Shown piece after piece: positions 7,598-17,106 of a stretch of 64,000 nucleotides of DNA. This DNA is from JBAXXL01 sp038206725 (GTDB lineage Bacteria; Bacteroidota; Ignavibacteria; Kapaibacteriales; UBA2268). The notes under the pieces were generated by a model, which saw only the letters and a list, made by a program, of their open reading frames with translations, made no database searches and was not told the DNA's origin. The stretch is taken from contig JBBRAO010000008.1 of assembly GCA_038206725.1 (NCBI GenBank), forward strand, positions 17,574 through 81,573, read 5' to 3'. Position 1 is the stretch's first letter. Every line of letters starts with the position of its first letter. A program made the translations under genes and the position numbers.

Positions 7598-10057
7598 TTA
7601 TTTTACTACAACAAAGCTACTTGTAATGTTTTGATTTTCGATATTTATAGTACAATAATATACGCCCGAAGGTAAAATTTCAGTCGAATAATTAATTGAA
7701 TTTTGTCCTAAAAGCTCGTTAGAATTGAATCTTTTAACTTCAACTCCCTGCGAATTGCAAATTGATATATATGCGATTTGATTAATCGGGCTTAACCCAT
7801 TATTCAATGAAATTGAAATGCTATTTCTTGCAGGATTTGGAGAAATATCTAATTGATAATTGCTTTTATTATATTCTTTAACCGAAGTAGAGCCATCAGT
7901 TACAGTGAAAGTGTTCTCACTAATACTGATAATACTACCATCTTTAATACTAGTTATTTTGATTTTATAAGTAGAATCAAGTGGAGTTTCAGCTTTCACT
8001 TGCCATACGTAGGCTCCTGTATAACTAATGAATTTATCAATAATAGTTTCATTATCAAAATTTTGCCTCATTAATTCAATTTTAACGCTATCTTTTAAAT
8101 TGTCCTTCCATCGAATAGTATAATTGCTTTTAGAACCTCTTTTTATTACCTCACCACCATTCGGCATTTCGATATTTAGAAATGGTTTAACAATTGTAAA
8201 GGAATCAATATTAGACCAGGAACTTTGTGAATCACCAAGATTTGTTCTTACTCTCCAATAAATATATTTATCGGAAGGTAAAGATTTTTTACTTAAAAAT
8301 GTATGGTTTAGTACTGTATCCAAAATCATATTTGAGAATTGGATATTATCAGAAATTTGAATTTGATTTGAATTAAAAATACCATTATTTGACCACGAGA
8401 AAAGAGTAGTTTTATTCATATTAAGTTTTATTCCGGATATTGGACTAATTAGAGTAGGTGCAATAATATCATTAGAAGTATCCTCATACCAACCCAATAT
8501 ATATTCGCCGAAATTTTTAGTATATGCTTTCAATACGTTGTTTGATTCATCATAAACAGTTTCAAGAGGTTTGAAATACCCAACTCCTATAGTATCCCTT
8601 TTAAATACAATAGTTTTAGCAGGATAAATTACTTCCGGGAACTTTGATACATCAAAATTAATTTCAGACTTAGATGAATCAATTTCATTGGTAGTTATTA
8701 TTAATCTGCCGTCATAAATGATTGGCGTCTTGCCATAAAATTTTGGATAAAGTGAAGAACAAGGATTTATTTCAAGATTAACACCGTTATAAAAAGAGGA
8801 TTCAAGTTCATTAAACGTCATTTGAATTCCGCTTTCAACATTGCCTTTCTGAAATTTGTAAGAATTCCCTTGCATTACTTCATAAACATTGATTGAAGCC
8901 GAAGGTTGGCAAGCAGGCAATTCATATTTATAGACTCTGTAACAAGTAAATAAAGGTGGGAGTGTCATCTCAAGTGCGATAGTATTGTCAGGATGAACCT
9001 CGGTCAAGGTCTCTCTACCCTCTGGATTAGGCCCCCCCCAACAAATAACTGTATTACCGTTTTTCAATCTTTGGACTGAACCCATTAGTTCAGTATAAAT
9101 GTCAGGAGTATGTCTATATTCCCAAACTTTCGTTGCGGTCATATTAGTTTCATCAATTTTGTACTCCACTGCACGTGAGAATTGAGGATTACGAATCCAA
9201 CCGTTATCGTATAAAGTAATATTACCATTAGGTAAAAATTTAATATTATGCTGATGAGAAAAATATGCTTTGTTTATTGGTGCATAATCATTAATAAAAG
9301 TGAATTGGTTTTTTTTACCCCCCAATCTCCACATTATTTCACTGGTCTGTCGATTGATTTTGATAATTTGACAAGTATGGCGAACAGAAACTAAAATATT
9401 CCCGTCCTTATCAATATCCAAAGCATTGAAATGGAAAGGGTTAACAGTTGCTTGTAAGGTATCTTCATAAGTCTCGTCAAAACTCAAATGATCCCAAGAA
9501 CGCCATTGAAAAACAACATTTTTATTCGCATCGAGCTCTTGAATGATTGTACCTGCAACTAAAGCATTTGGATTACCACCTTTAAAATACTTACTCAAAT
9601 CAACATATTGAGGGTCTTGTGCTAATAAAAAGACGTGTCCATTTGGTAACCATTTGAATTCGTGCATATCAGCTTGATAACCATTTCCGCATTGAAAGCT
9701 GTCAACTACCGCGAAATTTACATCCGTAACGTACATTACAACATTTGCCCAAAACCAGCCTTTTGGTAATACTGCATCGGCATAAGAAAATAACCCGTTT
9801 GGTTGCATATTTAAATCATATCCGCGGACTATTGTCCGTTTGTATGATTTGGTAATACCATCGTTATCAACAATCATACAAAAATTACCATAATTACTTA
9901 TTTTTGCTGGATTTGCCAAAAAGAAATAACCCGGTGAAGGATTGTTAACGTTTTTCATTACAATTGTGGGATAATCAGTTGGCAAAGGATCGCTTATTAC
10001 CGAGCCAGGATTTATAACAATTATAAAAAGTAGAATTAAAATAAGTTTGTTAAACAT
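7598..10057 (-). CDS. Secreted arylsulfotransferase-like beta-propeller protein with T9SS sorting domain
   Basis: This 819-residue exported protein has a signal segment at residues 1-22. Residues about 25-375 match the arylsulfotransferase (ASST) family, a six-bladed propeller: D-M-H-E-F-K-W-L-P-N-G-H-V, H-F-N-A-L-D-I-D-K-D-G-N-I-L-V-S-V-R, and S-H-Q-H-N-I-K-F-L-P-N-G-N-I. Next come a bacterial Ig/Fn3-like stretch (about 540-730) and a T9SS type A sorting domain with S-P-N-P-A-R-N and P-S-G-V-Y-Y-C-T-I. True ASSTs move sulfate between phenols in the periplasm. Activity is not certain here, since many propeller relatives are uncharacterised. ATG 10057 was chosen over a TTG at 10072. Confidence 0.8.
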   Translation of the reverse strand: MFNKLILILLFIIVINPGSVISDPLPTDYPTIVMKNVNNPSPGYFFLANPAKISNYGNFCMIVDNDGITKSYKRTIVRGYDLNMQPNGLFSYADAVLPKGWFWANVVMYVTDVNFAVVDSFQCGNGYQADMHEFKWLPNGHVFLLAQDPQYVDLSKYFKGGNPNALVAGTIIQELDANKNVVFQWRSWDHLSFDETYEDTLQATVNPFHFNALDIDKDGNILVSVRHTCQIIKINRQTSEIMWRLGGKKNQFTFINDYAPINKAYFSHQHNIKFLPNGNITLYDNGWIRNPQFSRAVEYKIDETNMTATKVWEYRHTPDIYTELMGSVQRLKNGNTVICWGGPNPEGRETLTEVHPDNTIALEMTLPPLFTCYRVYKYELPACQPSASINVYEVMQGNSYKFQKGNVESGIQMTFNELESSFYNGVNLEINPCSSLYPKFYGKTPIIYDGRLIITTNEIDSSKSEINFDVSKFPEVIYPAKTIVFKRDTIGVGYFKPLETVYDESNNVLKAYTKNFGEYILGWYEDTSNDIIAPTLISPISGIKLNMNKTTLFSWSNNGIFNSNQIQISDNIQFSNMILDTVLNHTFLSKKSLPSDKYIYWRVRTNLGDSQSSWSNIDSFTIVKPFLNIEMPNGGEVIKRGSKSNYTIRWKDNLKDSVKIELMRQNFDNETIIDKFISYTGAYVWQVKAETPLDSTYKIKITSIKDGSIISISENTFTVTDGSTSVKEYNKSNYQLDISPNPARNSISISLNNGLSPINQIAYISICNSQGVEVKRFNSNELLGQNSINYSTEILPSGVYYCTINIENQNITSSFVVVK

Positions 10058-10193
10058 TGAAACATCTCGCAATAAAAATTGAAAAATAAATAAAATTCAA
10101 GCAAATTTAGCATTTTTAACAAATGCTTAAACACACCATGCAACATTAACACAAAATAATCAAAAATGTTACACATTGATAGAAAATAATCTA

Positions 10194-10925
10194 CTAGATC
10201 TCCAAAAATTCTTCCGGTTTTAATAATAAAACAGAATTGCCGTCAAATTTTGCAATCCGCGGATCTTTCAGCCAATCACCCAAATTTAGATAAGCCCCGC
10301 CGTCAAAAATATATTCAGCTACCTTGTGCCGATGTCCCATAATTACATAATCGAAACCTTGGTTTATTTTTGCCTCAGCGAATTCCTTCATAAAATCTTG
10401 AGGTGGGTACTTTAGTCCTGAATACTTCCGGCTCTGAACACTACTTTTCGCCGCTAACTCAATAGCGAAATCCGGATGTAATTTAGCATAAAGCCATTGG
10501 TTAAAACTACTTCTCAAAATACGCTTAGCTATCTTATAAGATTTATCGGTTGGGTTGAGCTCATCGCCGTGCGATAAATAAAAGTGCTTGCCCTCCAATG
10601 TTCGTTCAATATCGTTAATATGAATCCGAACATTAAGCTCCTCCTCGAAAAATGATTTATGTGCGAAATCGTGGTTGCCCATCAAATATTCGATTTTTAT
10701 TCCTTGGTCGGTTAATTTTCGTATCAGGGCTAATGTACGATAGAAGTATTTGGGCACAACAGTCTTATATTCGAACCAATAATCGAATATATCGCCAAGA
10801 AAGTAAAGTTCGGTGGCATCAAGTGAAATTTTTTCTAACACTTTTAGCAATAAATCTTCTCGTTCTTTGTCTTTAGAACGATGGTAAAAACCTAAATGTA
10901 CATCGGAAATAAAATATATCATCAC
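10194..10925 (-). CDS. lpxH: UDP-2,3-diacylglucosamine diphosphatase (LpxH family)
   Basis: This is a 243-residue metallophosphoesterase. The motifs are D8-V-H10-L-G at the N-terminus, then F-L-G-D-I-F-D-Y-W, M-G-N-H-D-F, L-S-H-G-D and M-G-H-R-H-K. These coordinate the two-metal site. The overall pattern, with W after the D-x-F-D, is LpxH-like. LpxH removes UMP from UDP-2,3-diacylglucosamine in lipid A synthesis at the inner membrane. lpxK lies far away at 56514. The gene appears monocistronic, with AT-rich DNA on both sides. A broader calcineurin-like phosphoesterase of the same size cannot be excluded. Confidence 0.85.
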   Translation of the reverse strand: MMIYFISDVHLGFYHRSKDKEREDLLLKVLEKISLDATELYFLGDIFDYWFEYKTVVPKYFYRTLALIRKLTDQGIKIEYLMGNHDFAHKSFFEEELNVRIHINDIERTLEGKHFYLSHGDELNPTDKSYKIAKRILRSSFNQWLYAKLHPDFAIELAAKSSVQSRKYSGLKYPPQDFMKEFAEAKINQGFDYVIMGHRHKVAEYIFDGGAYLNLGDWLKDPRIAKFDGNSVLLLKPEEFLEI

Positions 10926-11008
10926 ATTGTTTGAATTAATAAAATAAAAGTATTAATTTTAATATATGCCAAATTAAAAAAAAAACCATTAATATATATT
11001 AATTTGCT

Positions 11009-11650
11009 ATGAAAAAACTAAATATTATATTCTTCGCACTTCTTATCGGACTATTTCTGAGTGCTTGTATCAAGCTTCGGATTGATAATCCTGAAATCAA
11101 ATATTATGATTTAACCAACGAAGAAAGTGTACCCGTCAGTAAGAAATATGTTGATTGTTCCTTACAAATTAGGACGTTTACGTTCACTGTAAAGCAAAGT
11201 GCCGATCGCATTTTGGTCACTGAGGATGGGTCAGTGAATCCACTTTATTACCATCGTTGGGTCAGCGGATTCGATGAATTGGTTACCGATTTTATTTTTG
11301 TCCGGTTTACCAAATCCCAGACATTTAGAAATGGGGTTTTAAGGGCGCGAACTATGCAAACTCCAAATTATACACTTGAAGGCAGTATAATAGAGAACTC
11401 CGCTGTGAATGATTCAAAATTTAAAACTGAACCCTATTATATACGGTTGACAATCGGTATAGCCCTAATAAAAAGAGATTCTAAAACCGGAAATGTTAAT
11501 TCTATATTAACCAAAGAATATTCAGAAAAAGTTTTACGCAACGATGCGGACGCTTTCGGTATTCACGTTGCCTATAAAACTGCTATAACAAAGATTTCCG
11601 ATCAAATGTTGATGGATATAATAACAATGATACAAAACGACAAACAATAA
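11009..11650 (+). CDS. ABC-type transport auxiliary lipoprotein (PqiC-like)
   Basis: This is a 213-residue lipoprotein with lipobox L-S-A-C (C20). After it come Y-Y-D-L, L-Q-I-R-T-F-T, R-I-L-V-T-E-D and Y-Y-H-R-W-V-S-G-F-D-E-L-V-T-D-F. This is the pattern of the ABC_trans_aux/PqiC family, periplasmic lipoproteins that work with MCE-domain lipid transport systems. No MCE, MlaE or ATPase gene is adjacent, so its partners must be elsewhere. The gene lies 23 bases before birA and may be co-transcribed with birA and coaX. The function is inferred from family resemblance. Confidence 0.7.
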   Translation: MKKLNIIFFALLIGLFLSACIKLRIDNPEIKYYDLTNEESVPVSKKYVDCSLQIRTFTFTVKQSADRILVTEDGSVNPLYYHRWVSGFDELVTDFIFVRFTKSQTFRNGVLRARTMQTPNYTLEGSIIENSAVNDSKFKTEPYYIRLTIGIALIKRDSKTGNVNSILTKEYSEKVLRNDADAFGIHVAYKTAITKISDQMLMDIITMIQNDKQ

Positions 11651-11673
11651 TTATTAATAAATTCGAAACGAAT

Positions 11674-12408
11674 ATGATTCACCATTATCATTTTAAAGAG
11701 ATTTCTTCGACAAACGATACTATTAAAGAATTGCTCGAAGAACACGACAAAGTAATAGTTACCGCCGATGTGCAAAACAGCGGACGCGGAAGAAACAGCC
11801 GTAGTTGGTTGGGCAACACCGGCGATAATGTTTATTTTTCTTATGGCACACGCCAATGCTCAACAATGAACTCAACTGAACTGTCACTCAATCAAGCGGT
11901 TGGTTGCATAGCGGCGCGCGAGGCTTTGGTCAAAGTATGCGGTGCGGATATTTTCACATTGAAGTACCCTAATGATATAATGATAAAAACCGAAGACGGA
12001 TTCCGTAAAATTTGCGGGGTATTAGTTGAAAACTCATTTTCCGGTTCAGTTTGCCAAACTTCGGTAATAGGAATTGGTATAAACGTCAATCAAACGGGAT
12101 TTCCTTCCGAAATTGAAAATAAAGCTATATCGTTGAAAATGTTGGGCTATAACATAACGACAAAAGATATCATCAAGGCTTTGCAGGAAACAATACAGGT
12201 TTGGATTTATAAACGTACGGAAGAAGTTTTCTTCGAGTGGTACCGCCTTTTAAAAATAGTAGGAAAGGACATTAATATCGTTGGAAAACCCGGGTTATGG
12301 GAAGCTATATTTTTGCTCGAAGACGGTAGATTGAAAGTTCGTAGTCGCCAAGATGGCGAAACACTGATTATAGGCGATTTGGATAGTATCACTTATCAAT
12401 ATGATTAA
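11674..12408 (+). CDS. birA: Biotin--[acetyl-CoA-carboxylase] ligase
   Basis: This is a 244-residue class-I biotin protein ligase. I-S-S-T-N-D-T is the N-terminal substrate motif, G-R-G-R-N-S-R-S-W is the biotinyl-AMP loop, and L-K-Y-P-N-D-I and C-G-V-L-V-E-N follow. It lacks the N-terminal helix-turn-helix of E. coli BirA, so it should be an enzyme and not a repressor. It attaches biotin to acetyl-CoA carboxylase and related carriers. It stands three bases ahead of coaX, a pairing that recurs in many bacteria, and the two are almost certainly one transcript. Confidence 0.93.
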   Translation: MIHHYHFKEISSTNDTIKELLEEHDKVIVTADVQNSGRGRNSRSWLGNTGDNVYFSYGTRQCSTMNSTELSLNQAVGCIAAREALVKVCGADIFTLKYPNDIMIKTEDGFRKICGVLVENSFSGSVCQTSVIGIGINVNQTGFPSEIENKAISLKMLGYNITTKDIIKALQETIQVWIYKRTEEVFFEWYRLLKIVGKDINIVGKPGLWEAIFLLEDGRLKVRSRQDGETLIIGDLDSITYQYD

Positions 12409-12411
12409 AGA

Positions 12412-13134
12412 ATGAAATTTGTATCTGCCGATATAGGCAACAGCAGATTGAAGTTATTAATCGGTGATGAATTATTGGCTTTCGACCTGAGTGAAGATTA
12501 TTATGGCGAACTTTTAAATTTGATTTCGGATAGCGAATTCATTTACTCATCAGTAAATAAAATAGCTGAAGAAACACTTTTAGAAAAACTCAAAGCCAAT
12601 TCAATAAAAACAAGAAAACTTGTAATTGATGATGTAACAGAATTGATTTCCCTCGATGGAATTGAGGGAATGGGATTAGATAGAGCGCTTGGATTGGCAG
12701 GCGCTCTTTGTATTTCCGAACCACCGTTAGTAACAATTGACTGCGGAAGCGCGTTGACAGTAAATGTGTTAAGCGGCAATCGCCAATTCCTTGGCGGCAT
12801 CATTATGCCCGGTTTATTGACGCAAGCGGAATCTCTGAAACGCATCAACCCTATATTATACCCAACCCATTTTGAAAAACCAAGCGACGCTTTACCGAAA
12901 AACACAAACGATAATGTAATAGCAGGGATCTTGGATGCTTTGCAGGGTGGGGTAAATAAATACTTAACCGAAGTATTCTATGAACTCAATTGGTCCAAAA
13001 CACAAACCCCGATTTTTGTAACCGGTGGCTATAGAAACATAATCGCCGAAGAGTTATTAAGCAATGGCTACAATGTTCAAATTTATGAAAATTTGGTAAC
13101 GTTGGGAATTAAAAAATTGAAATTTCAAGGTTGA
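12412..13134 (+). CDS. coaX: Type III pantothenate kinase
   Basis: This is a 240-residue ASKHA-fold kinase with A-D-I-G-N-S-R-L-K at the N-terminus (phosphate site), G-M-G-L-D-R-A-L-G-L-A-G-A in the middle and T-I-D-C-G-S-A-L-T-V, then G-G-I-I-M-P-G. This is the CoaX pattern. It catalyses the first step of coenzyme A synthesis from pantothenate. Together with coaBC at 13575-14909 it puts three CoA steps within 3 kb, although coaBC is on the other strand. The gene starts three bases after birA. Confidence 0.92.
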   Translation: MKFVSADIGNSRLKLLIGDELLAFDLSEDYYGELLNLISDSEFIYSSVNKIAEETLLEKLKANSIKTRKLVIDDVTELISLDGIEGMGLDRALGLAGALCISEPPLVTIDCGSALTVNVLSGNRQFLGGIIMPGLLTQAESLKRINPILYPTHFEKPSDALPKNTNDNVIAGILDALQGGVNKYLTEVFYELNWSKTQTPIFVTGGYRNIIAEELLSNGYNVQIYENLVTLGIKKLKFQG

Positions 13135-13200
13135 AGCTGAAAGACTATAAGTCTTTCGGTAAACCGGTTTGTTTGCAGAGCTCGTTCGCTGTGATTCTAT

Positions 13201-13374
13201 CTATTTGTGAATATCTTTTAGCGGAACTTCCAATCCTAAGTCACGATAAACTATAACCATCTGCTCGAACACGTCTTTAAGCATTTTTCGGCAATCATCT
13301 AAGTTGTTGCCTTCTGTGACGACTTCGGACCATTCTAAAAGTTGACCTATATAGCTTGATTTATTGTAAAACTT
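13201..13374 (-). pseudogene. HicB-family antitoxin remnant
   Basis: The minus strand reads F-Y-N-K-S-S-Y-I-G-Q-L-L-E-W-S-E-V-V-T-E-G, then N-N-L-D-D-C-R-K-M-L-K-D-V-F-E-Q-M, ending L-K-D-I-H-K and TAG. This matches the HicB partial-RNase-H core (Y-I-G-Q-L-x-E-x-P-E-V-x-T-Q-G-x-x-L-E-E). No start codon precedes it. The 5' side runs into low-complexity and repeat sequence (about 13375-13500), with a GTAGAGACGTACTATGCTACG-like palindrome. Downstream, I-T-A-N-E-L-C-K-Q-T-G could be a stub of hicA, but that is weak. The rest of 13135-13574 holds nothing recognisable. Confidence 0.55.
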
Positions 13375-13574
13375 ACAGCACGTCCGGCGAAGGGAAGTCT
13401 CCCAAGTAGCTTTCGATGTCCCGCTCTGTGCCGATGTTTTTTTTGCGAGTAGATACGTAGCATAGTACGTCTCTACAAATCGGCATAAAATATTGTTATA
13501 TTTGAAAATGGATTCTCGGTGACGCGGAAATGACGATTCGGTTTCTTCACCATTTCCTATTTTTCAACTTTCAA

Positions 13575-14909
13575 CTAATCCATCATATCCAAAATTTTAT
13601 CATAAATCACTTTGGCGCACTCTGCTTTCGGCATAGGTTTATAATCGAATTCGCGTCCGCTTTTTTCCAAAATGGTTATGGTGTTATAATCACCGCCAAA
13701 TCCACTTTGAGGTTTGGAGGCGGAATTTACAATCATCAAATCGCAATTTTTAGTGATTAGTTTTTCTCTACCGTATTGCTTTTCGTTTGTAGATTCCAAT
13801 GCAAAGCCTATCAATACTTGCTTTTCGGATTTCGTTCTTCCAAATTCGGCTAATATATCGCGTGTTTGGGTTAGTTCTAGTTTGAGTCCGTCACCGGATT
13901 TTGTTTTTTTGATTTTTCCAATTACTGAATTTACCGGCGTGAAATCCGCTACCGCGGCGGCGTGAATAGCGATGTCAATATGATCGTTCATTTTCATAGC
14001 GGCGGAGAACATTTCCTCTGCCGAAACAACGTCAATTCGTTTAATGCCTTCCGAGCTTTCCAAATCCACCGGACCAGCAATTAAAATCACCTCTGCCCCA
14101 CGTCTGTATGCTTCGCCAGCTAAGGCAAAACCCATCTTACCGGAGGAGTAGTTTGCTATATATCGTATGTCGTCAATTTTTTCGTGTGTTGGACCAGCTG
14201 TAACTAAAACCCGTTTACCTGCTAAAGAATCGTTCATATCGGAGCGTTTAATTTCAAAATCACTTTTATAAATACGGTGCGTATGGAAAACAGACTCGGT
14301 AATAACTTCTGATTGTAAATTCGAAACATCAAAATCATTAATTACAGGCTCTTCTAAAGCTTTTAATAGATAATCTATGACTACATCTATTTCCGGGAAT
14401 CTTCCGGGTCCTACCAATCCGCTGGCTAAATCTCCATCGTCAGGTGGTATGATATATGCACCCAATAGATTTTCCAATTTATCGCAGTTTTCCTGAGTTA
14501 CCGGATTGAGCCACATATTTGTGTCCATAGCCGGAGCGATAACAAGCGGAATGTTTTCGGGTAGTGCTGTCGCAACTGTTACCAAAGCGTTATCGCAAAT
14601 TCCGTGAGCAATTTTTCCTAATGTCGCGGCTGAGCAAGGAGCGATTAACATCGCATCGCATTCACGTGCTAGATGTATATGCCAAGCACCGGAATTTTGA
14701 ATATCTTTACCGAACATATCCATTGCTACCGGATTGTGACTTAGGTTTGATAATACCATCGAAGTTACAAAATTTTCAGCAGAAGGGGTCATTACACAAT
14801 GAACATCCGCACCACGCCGAATAAGCTCGCGCACGAGCATAGGAGCCTTAAAAGTTGCTATTGAACCTGTCACTCCAAGAACTATTTTTTTATTAACTAA
14901 GCTTATCAT
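13575..14909 (-). CDS. coaBC: Bifunctional phosphopantothenoylcysteine decarboxylase / phosphopantothenate--cysteine ligase
   Basis: This is a 444-residue CoaBC. The flavoprotein CoaC domain (about residues 1-180) has G-V-T-G-S-I-A-x-F-K, A-W-H-I-H-L-A (catalytic His) and P-A-M-D-T-N-M-W. The CoaB domain (about 230-444) has R-V-L-V-T-A-G-P-T-H-E-x-I-D-D-I-R-Y-I-x-N-Y-S-S-G-K-M-G. A linker longer than usual (about 45 residues) joins them. It converts 4'-phosphopantothenate to 4'-phosphopantetheine. The start at 14909 (M-I-S-L-V-N-K-K-I-V-L-G) was chosen because family members begin there; the in-frame ATG at 14948 would add 13 unconserved residues. Confidence 0.93.
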   Translation of the reverse strand: MISLVNKKIVLGVTGSIATFKAPMLVRELIRRGADVHCVMTPSAENFVTSMVLSNLSHNPVAMDMFGKDIQNSGAWHIHLARECDAMLIAPCSAATLGKIAHGICDNALVTVATALPENIPLVIAPAMDTNMWLNPVTQENCDKLENLLGAYIIPPDDGDLASGLVGPGRFPEIDVVIDYLLKALEEPVINDFDVSNLQSEVITESVFHTHRIYKSDFEIKRSDMNDSLAGKRVLVTAGPTHEKIDDIRYIANYSSGKMGFALAGEAYRRGAEVILIAGPVDLESSEGIKRIDVVSAEEMFSAAMKMNDHIDIAIHAAAVADFTPVNSVIGKIKKTKSGDGLKLELTQTRDILAEFGRTKSEKQVLIGFALESTNEKQYGREKLITKNCDLMIVNSASKPQSGFGGDYNTITILEKSGREFDYKPMPKAECAKVIYDKILDMMD

Positions 14910-14968
14910 AATTGCTGTTCTCAAAAATTTCACTAATTTAGAATACAAATATATGTATTATTTAAAAA

Positions 14969-15013
14969 ATTATATGAAATTATATGAAAAAATTATATGA
15001 AATTATATGAAAA
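14969..15013 (+). repeat. Fourfold ATTATATGAAA direct repeat over the M1 peptidase start
   Basis: ATTATATGAAA occurs four times between about 14969 and 15012 as two pairs, a roughly 23-base duplication. Each copy contains an ATG. The last (15007) starts the peptidase gene; those at 14974, 14984 and 14997 would start only very short frames. The copies could influence initiation or be slippage products. Confidence 0.6.
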
Positions 15014-17106
15014 AAACTATAATTGCTGTGTTGCTTTTATGTTTTGCTCAAGTGGCACACGCACAAATTCCTATGAATTCATCGGCCGAGAAAGTAATAT
15101 TCGAATATCGTGCTCGCCCTGAAATATTAGTAGATAAGCCTAAGTATCAAAAAAATAGATTGCAAAGCGATGTATATCCCTCCACTCTTGTAAAAAGACC
15201 TTATGACGTTCTAAGTTATAAACTCTTTCTGGATTGGATGCCCATTCTAAGTGGTCCTGAAGATATGATTGGCACCCGTCAATGGGATGGGTCTGTTGAA
15301 ATTCAGTTGCAATTAACTCAAGTCAAAAGTAAATTGGAATTCGACGCCGGTACTATGACTATCAATAGTATTACTTACAATGAAAATGAGCTGATATTCA
15401 ATAAAGTGGGGCAATTATTGGAAGTTCAACTTCCGGCAATTATTTTCCAAAAAGGTGATAAGTTAAACCTTATTTTTAAATACACCTATACCGGATCGAA
15501 TTTTGGTAATTATATATATCCAAAGAATTACGTGGTTACTCACGGTAATAATCCATCAACACTCGTTGCGGAAAAATTAGTTTACTCACAGTCCGAACCG
15601 GATTGGGCTCGAAATTGGTTCCCTTGTAACGACCAACCCGACGACAAAGCCTTTTCATCGGTAGCTATTAAAGTACCTACCGGTTTTAACGCCGCATCGA
15701 ACGGGACATTGGAAAAAACTGAAATGGATGAAACAGGTGTAACCTATTTCTTTAGTTCTCAATTCCAAATGGCCACGTATCTAATTTGCGCAAACGCTTC
15801 GAAATTCTATAATTATTCTGTTACATACCACGGGATGGAACGCGATATTCCGTTAAATTATTATGTTTGGGATGTTGATAAAGATTCTAATTCCAAAACA
15901 GGATACAATGCCGCAAACGCATTTAAATACGACACCCTGCTAATGAAAATTTGCGAAAGTAAATTTGGTCCTTACCCTTGGGAAAGCTACGGTATAGTAG
16001 CTGTTGAACCTTATATGTTTGGCGGGATGGAACACCAAACTCTGACCACAGCTCACCGCAACTGGTTAAAAGGCGGATCAACGGACGGTTTTATGCACGA
16101 ACTTGTTCACCAATGGATTGGTAATTTGATTACAACCGCGACTTGGAATGATATTTGGATAAACGAAGGCGGTGCATCGTGGGCAGAAGCATTCCTATGG
16201 CAATATTTTTACGGAGAAGCCGGTTACAATGCTACTATGCAAAATGCTAAACTAGACTATATATATAGAGGTCATTTTACTACTCCAATGTACTATATTC
16301 CTAAAGATGAATGGGTTGGCGACTATTATGAAATAGCCTATAAGAAAGGCTCTTGGATATATAACCAATTATATCAATGGTACGGTGGGGAAAATTTCTT
16401 GAGTATTCTGCGCGGAGTGCTGGATAAATTTAAGTACAAATCAATCGAATCAAAGGATTTTGCCGATGCTTTAAAAGAGGTTAACTCTCCATTCCCAGTC
16501 CCTATTGATAGTCTTTTTAGTCAATATGTTATCCACGCCGGGCATCCCATTTTCCAATTATCCGGGGGAGTAGAAAAACTTCAAGGAGATTACTATGCCG
16601 CTAATATGCGTATTGAACAAAAGCAATCTGGTGAAAACATTCCGGATGTATTTTGGACACCGCAACGCCTAATCTTGCGCTCCGGCGATATGATTGATAC
16701 AGTAAGGTTTGTAAATAAATCAAGAGTGCAGGACACAGTCTTTATATTGCGTTTCAAGCCGGATAGAGCATATTTAGATGAGAACTATGTTTTAATGCAA
16801 ACCGACACCGCACAACTTTTTTATAATTCGGTAGAAGACGAAAGTGTCTTATCGGCATTTGTTTACCCGAATCCCGTTATGACTGATAGCAAATCATACA
16901 TTCAGATTAACATTCCAAGTAACGAAAACGGCGTAATCGAATTATATGACTTAATGGGAAATAAGGTAATGAATATATATGACGGCATCTTGAGCGATAA
17001 ATTGAAAGTCGAATTAAATCCCGCAAACTTGCGCGCAGGGATTTATTATGTCCGCGTTTCAATCGGCGAAATACAAATTATGAAAAAGATAAGCGTGGTG
17101 AATTAG
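15007..17106 (+). CDS. Secreted M1-family metallopeptidase with T9SS sorting domain
   Basis: This 699-residue exported protein has a signal peptide at about 1-20. An N-terminal beta domain precedes the gluzincin domain. G-G-M-E-H-Q-T (340-346) replaces the usual GxMEN motif. H364-E-L-V-H368 binds zinc, with E387 (I-N-E-G-G-A-S-W) as third ligand at the standard spacing. Y-K-K-G-S-W (about 445) aligns with the region carrying the catalytic Tyr. A short beta domain follows, then a T9SS type A sorting domain with Y-P-N-P-V and G-I-Y-Y-V-R-V. M1 enzymes remove N-terminal residues from peptides, so this one probably degrades external protein. The specificity is unknown. Confidence 0.88.
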   Translation: MKKTIIAVLLLCFAQVAHAQIPMNSSAEKVIFEYRARPEILVDKPKYQKNRLQSDVYPSTLVKRPYDVLSYKLFLDWMPILSGPEDMIGTRQWDGSVEIQLQLTQVKSKLEFDAGTMTINSITYNENELIFNKVGQLLEVQLPAIIFQKGDKLNLIFKYTYTGSNFGNYIYPKNYVVTHGNNPSTLVAEKLVYSQSEPDWARNWFPCNDQPDDKAFSSVAIKVPTGFNAASNGTLEKTEMDETGVTYFFSSQFQMATYLICANASKFYNYSVTYHGMERDIPLNYYVWDVDKDSNSKTGYNAANAFKYDTLLMKICESKFGPYPWESYGIVAVEPYMFGGMEHQTLTTAHRNWLKGGSTDGFMHELVHQWIGNLITTATWNDIWINEGGASWAEAFLWQYFYGEAGYNATMQNAKLDYIYRGHFTTPMYYIPKDEWVGDYYEIAYKKGSWIYNQLYQWYGGENFLSILRGVLDKFKYKSIESKDFADALKEVNSPFPVPIDSLFSQYVIHAGHPIFQLSGGVEKLQGDYYAANMRIEQKQSGENIPDVFWTPQRLILRSGDMIDTVRFVNKSRVQDTVFILRFKPDRAYLDENYVLMQTDTAQLFYNSVEDESVLSAFVYPNPVMTDSKSYIQINIPSNENGVIELYDLMGNKVMNIYDGILSDKLKVELNPANLRAGIYYVRVSIGEIQIMKKISVVN

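Noticed and set aside
13139..13200. Possible hicA stub downstream of the hicB remnant
   Set aside because: Only about ten residues resemble HicA (I-T-A-N-E-L) and the sequence then becomes a GAAAGACT hairpin; too little to call.
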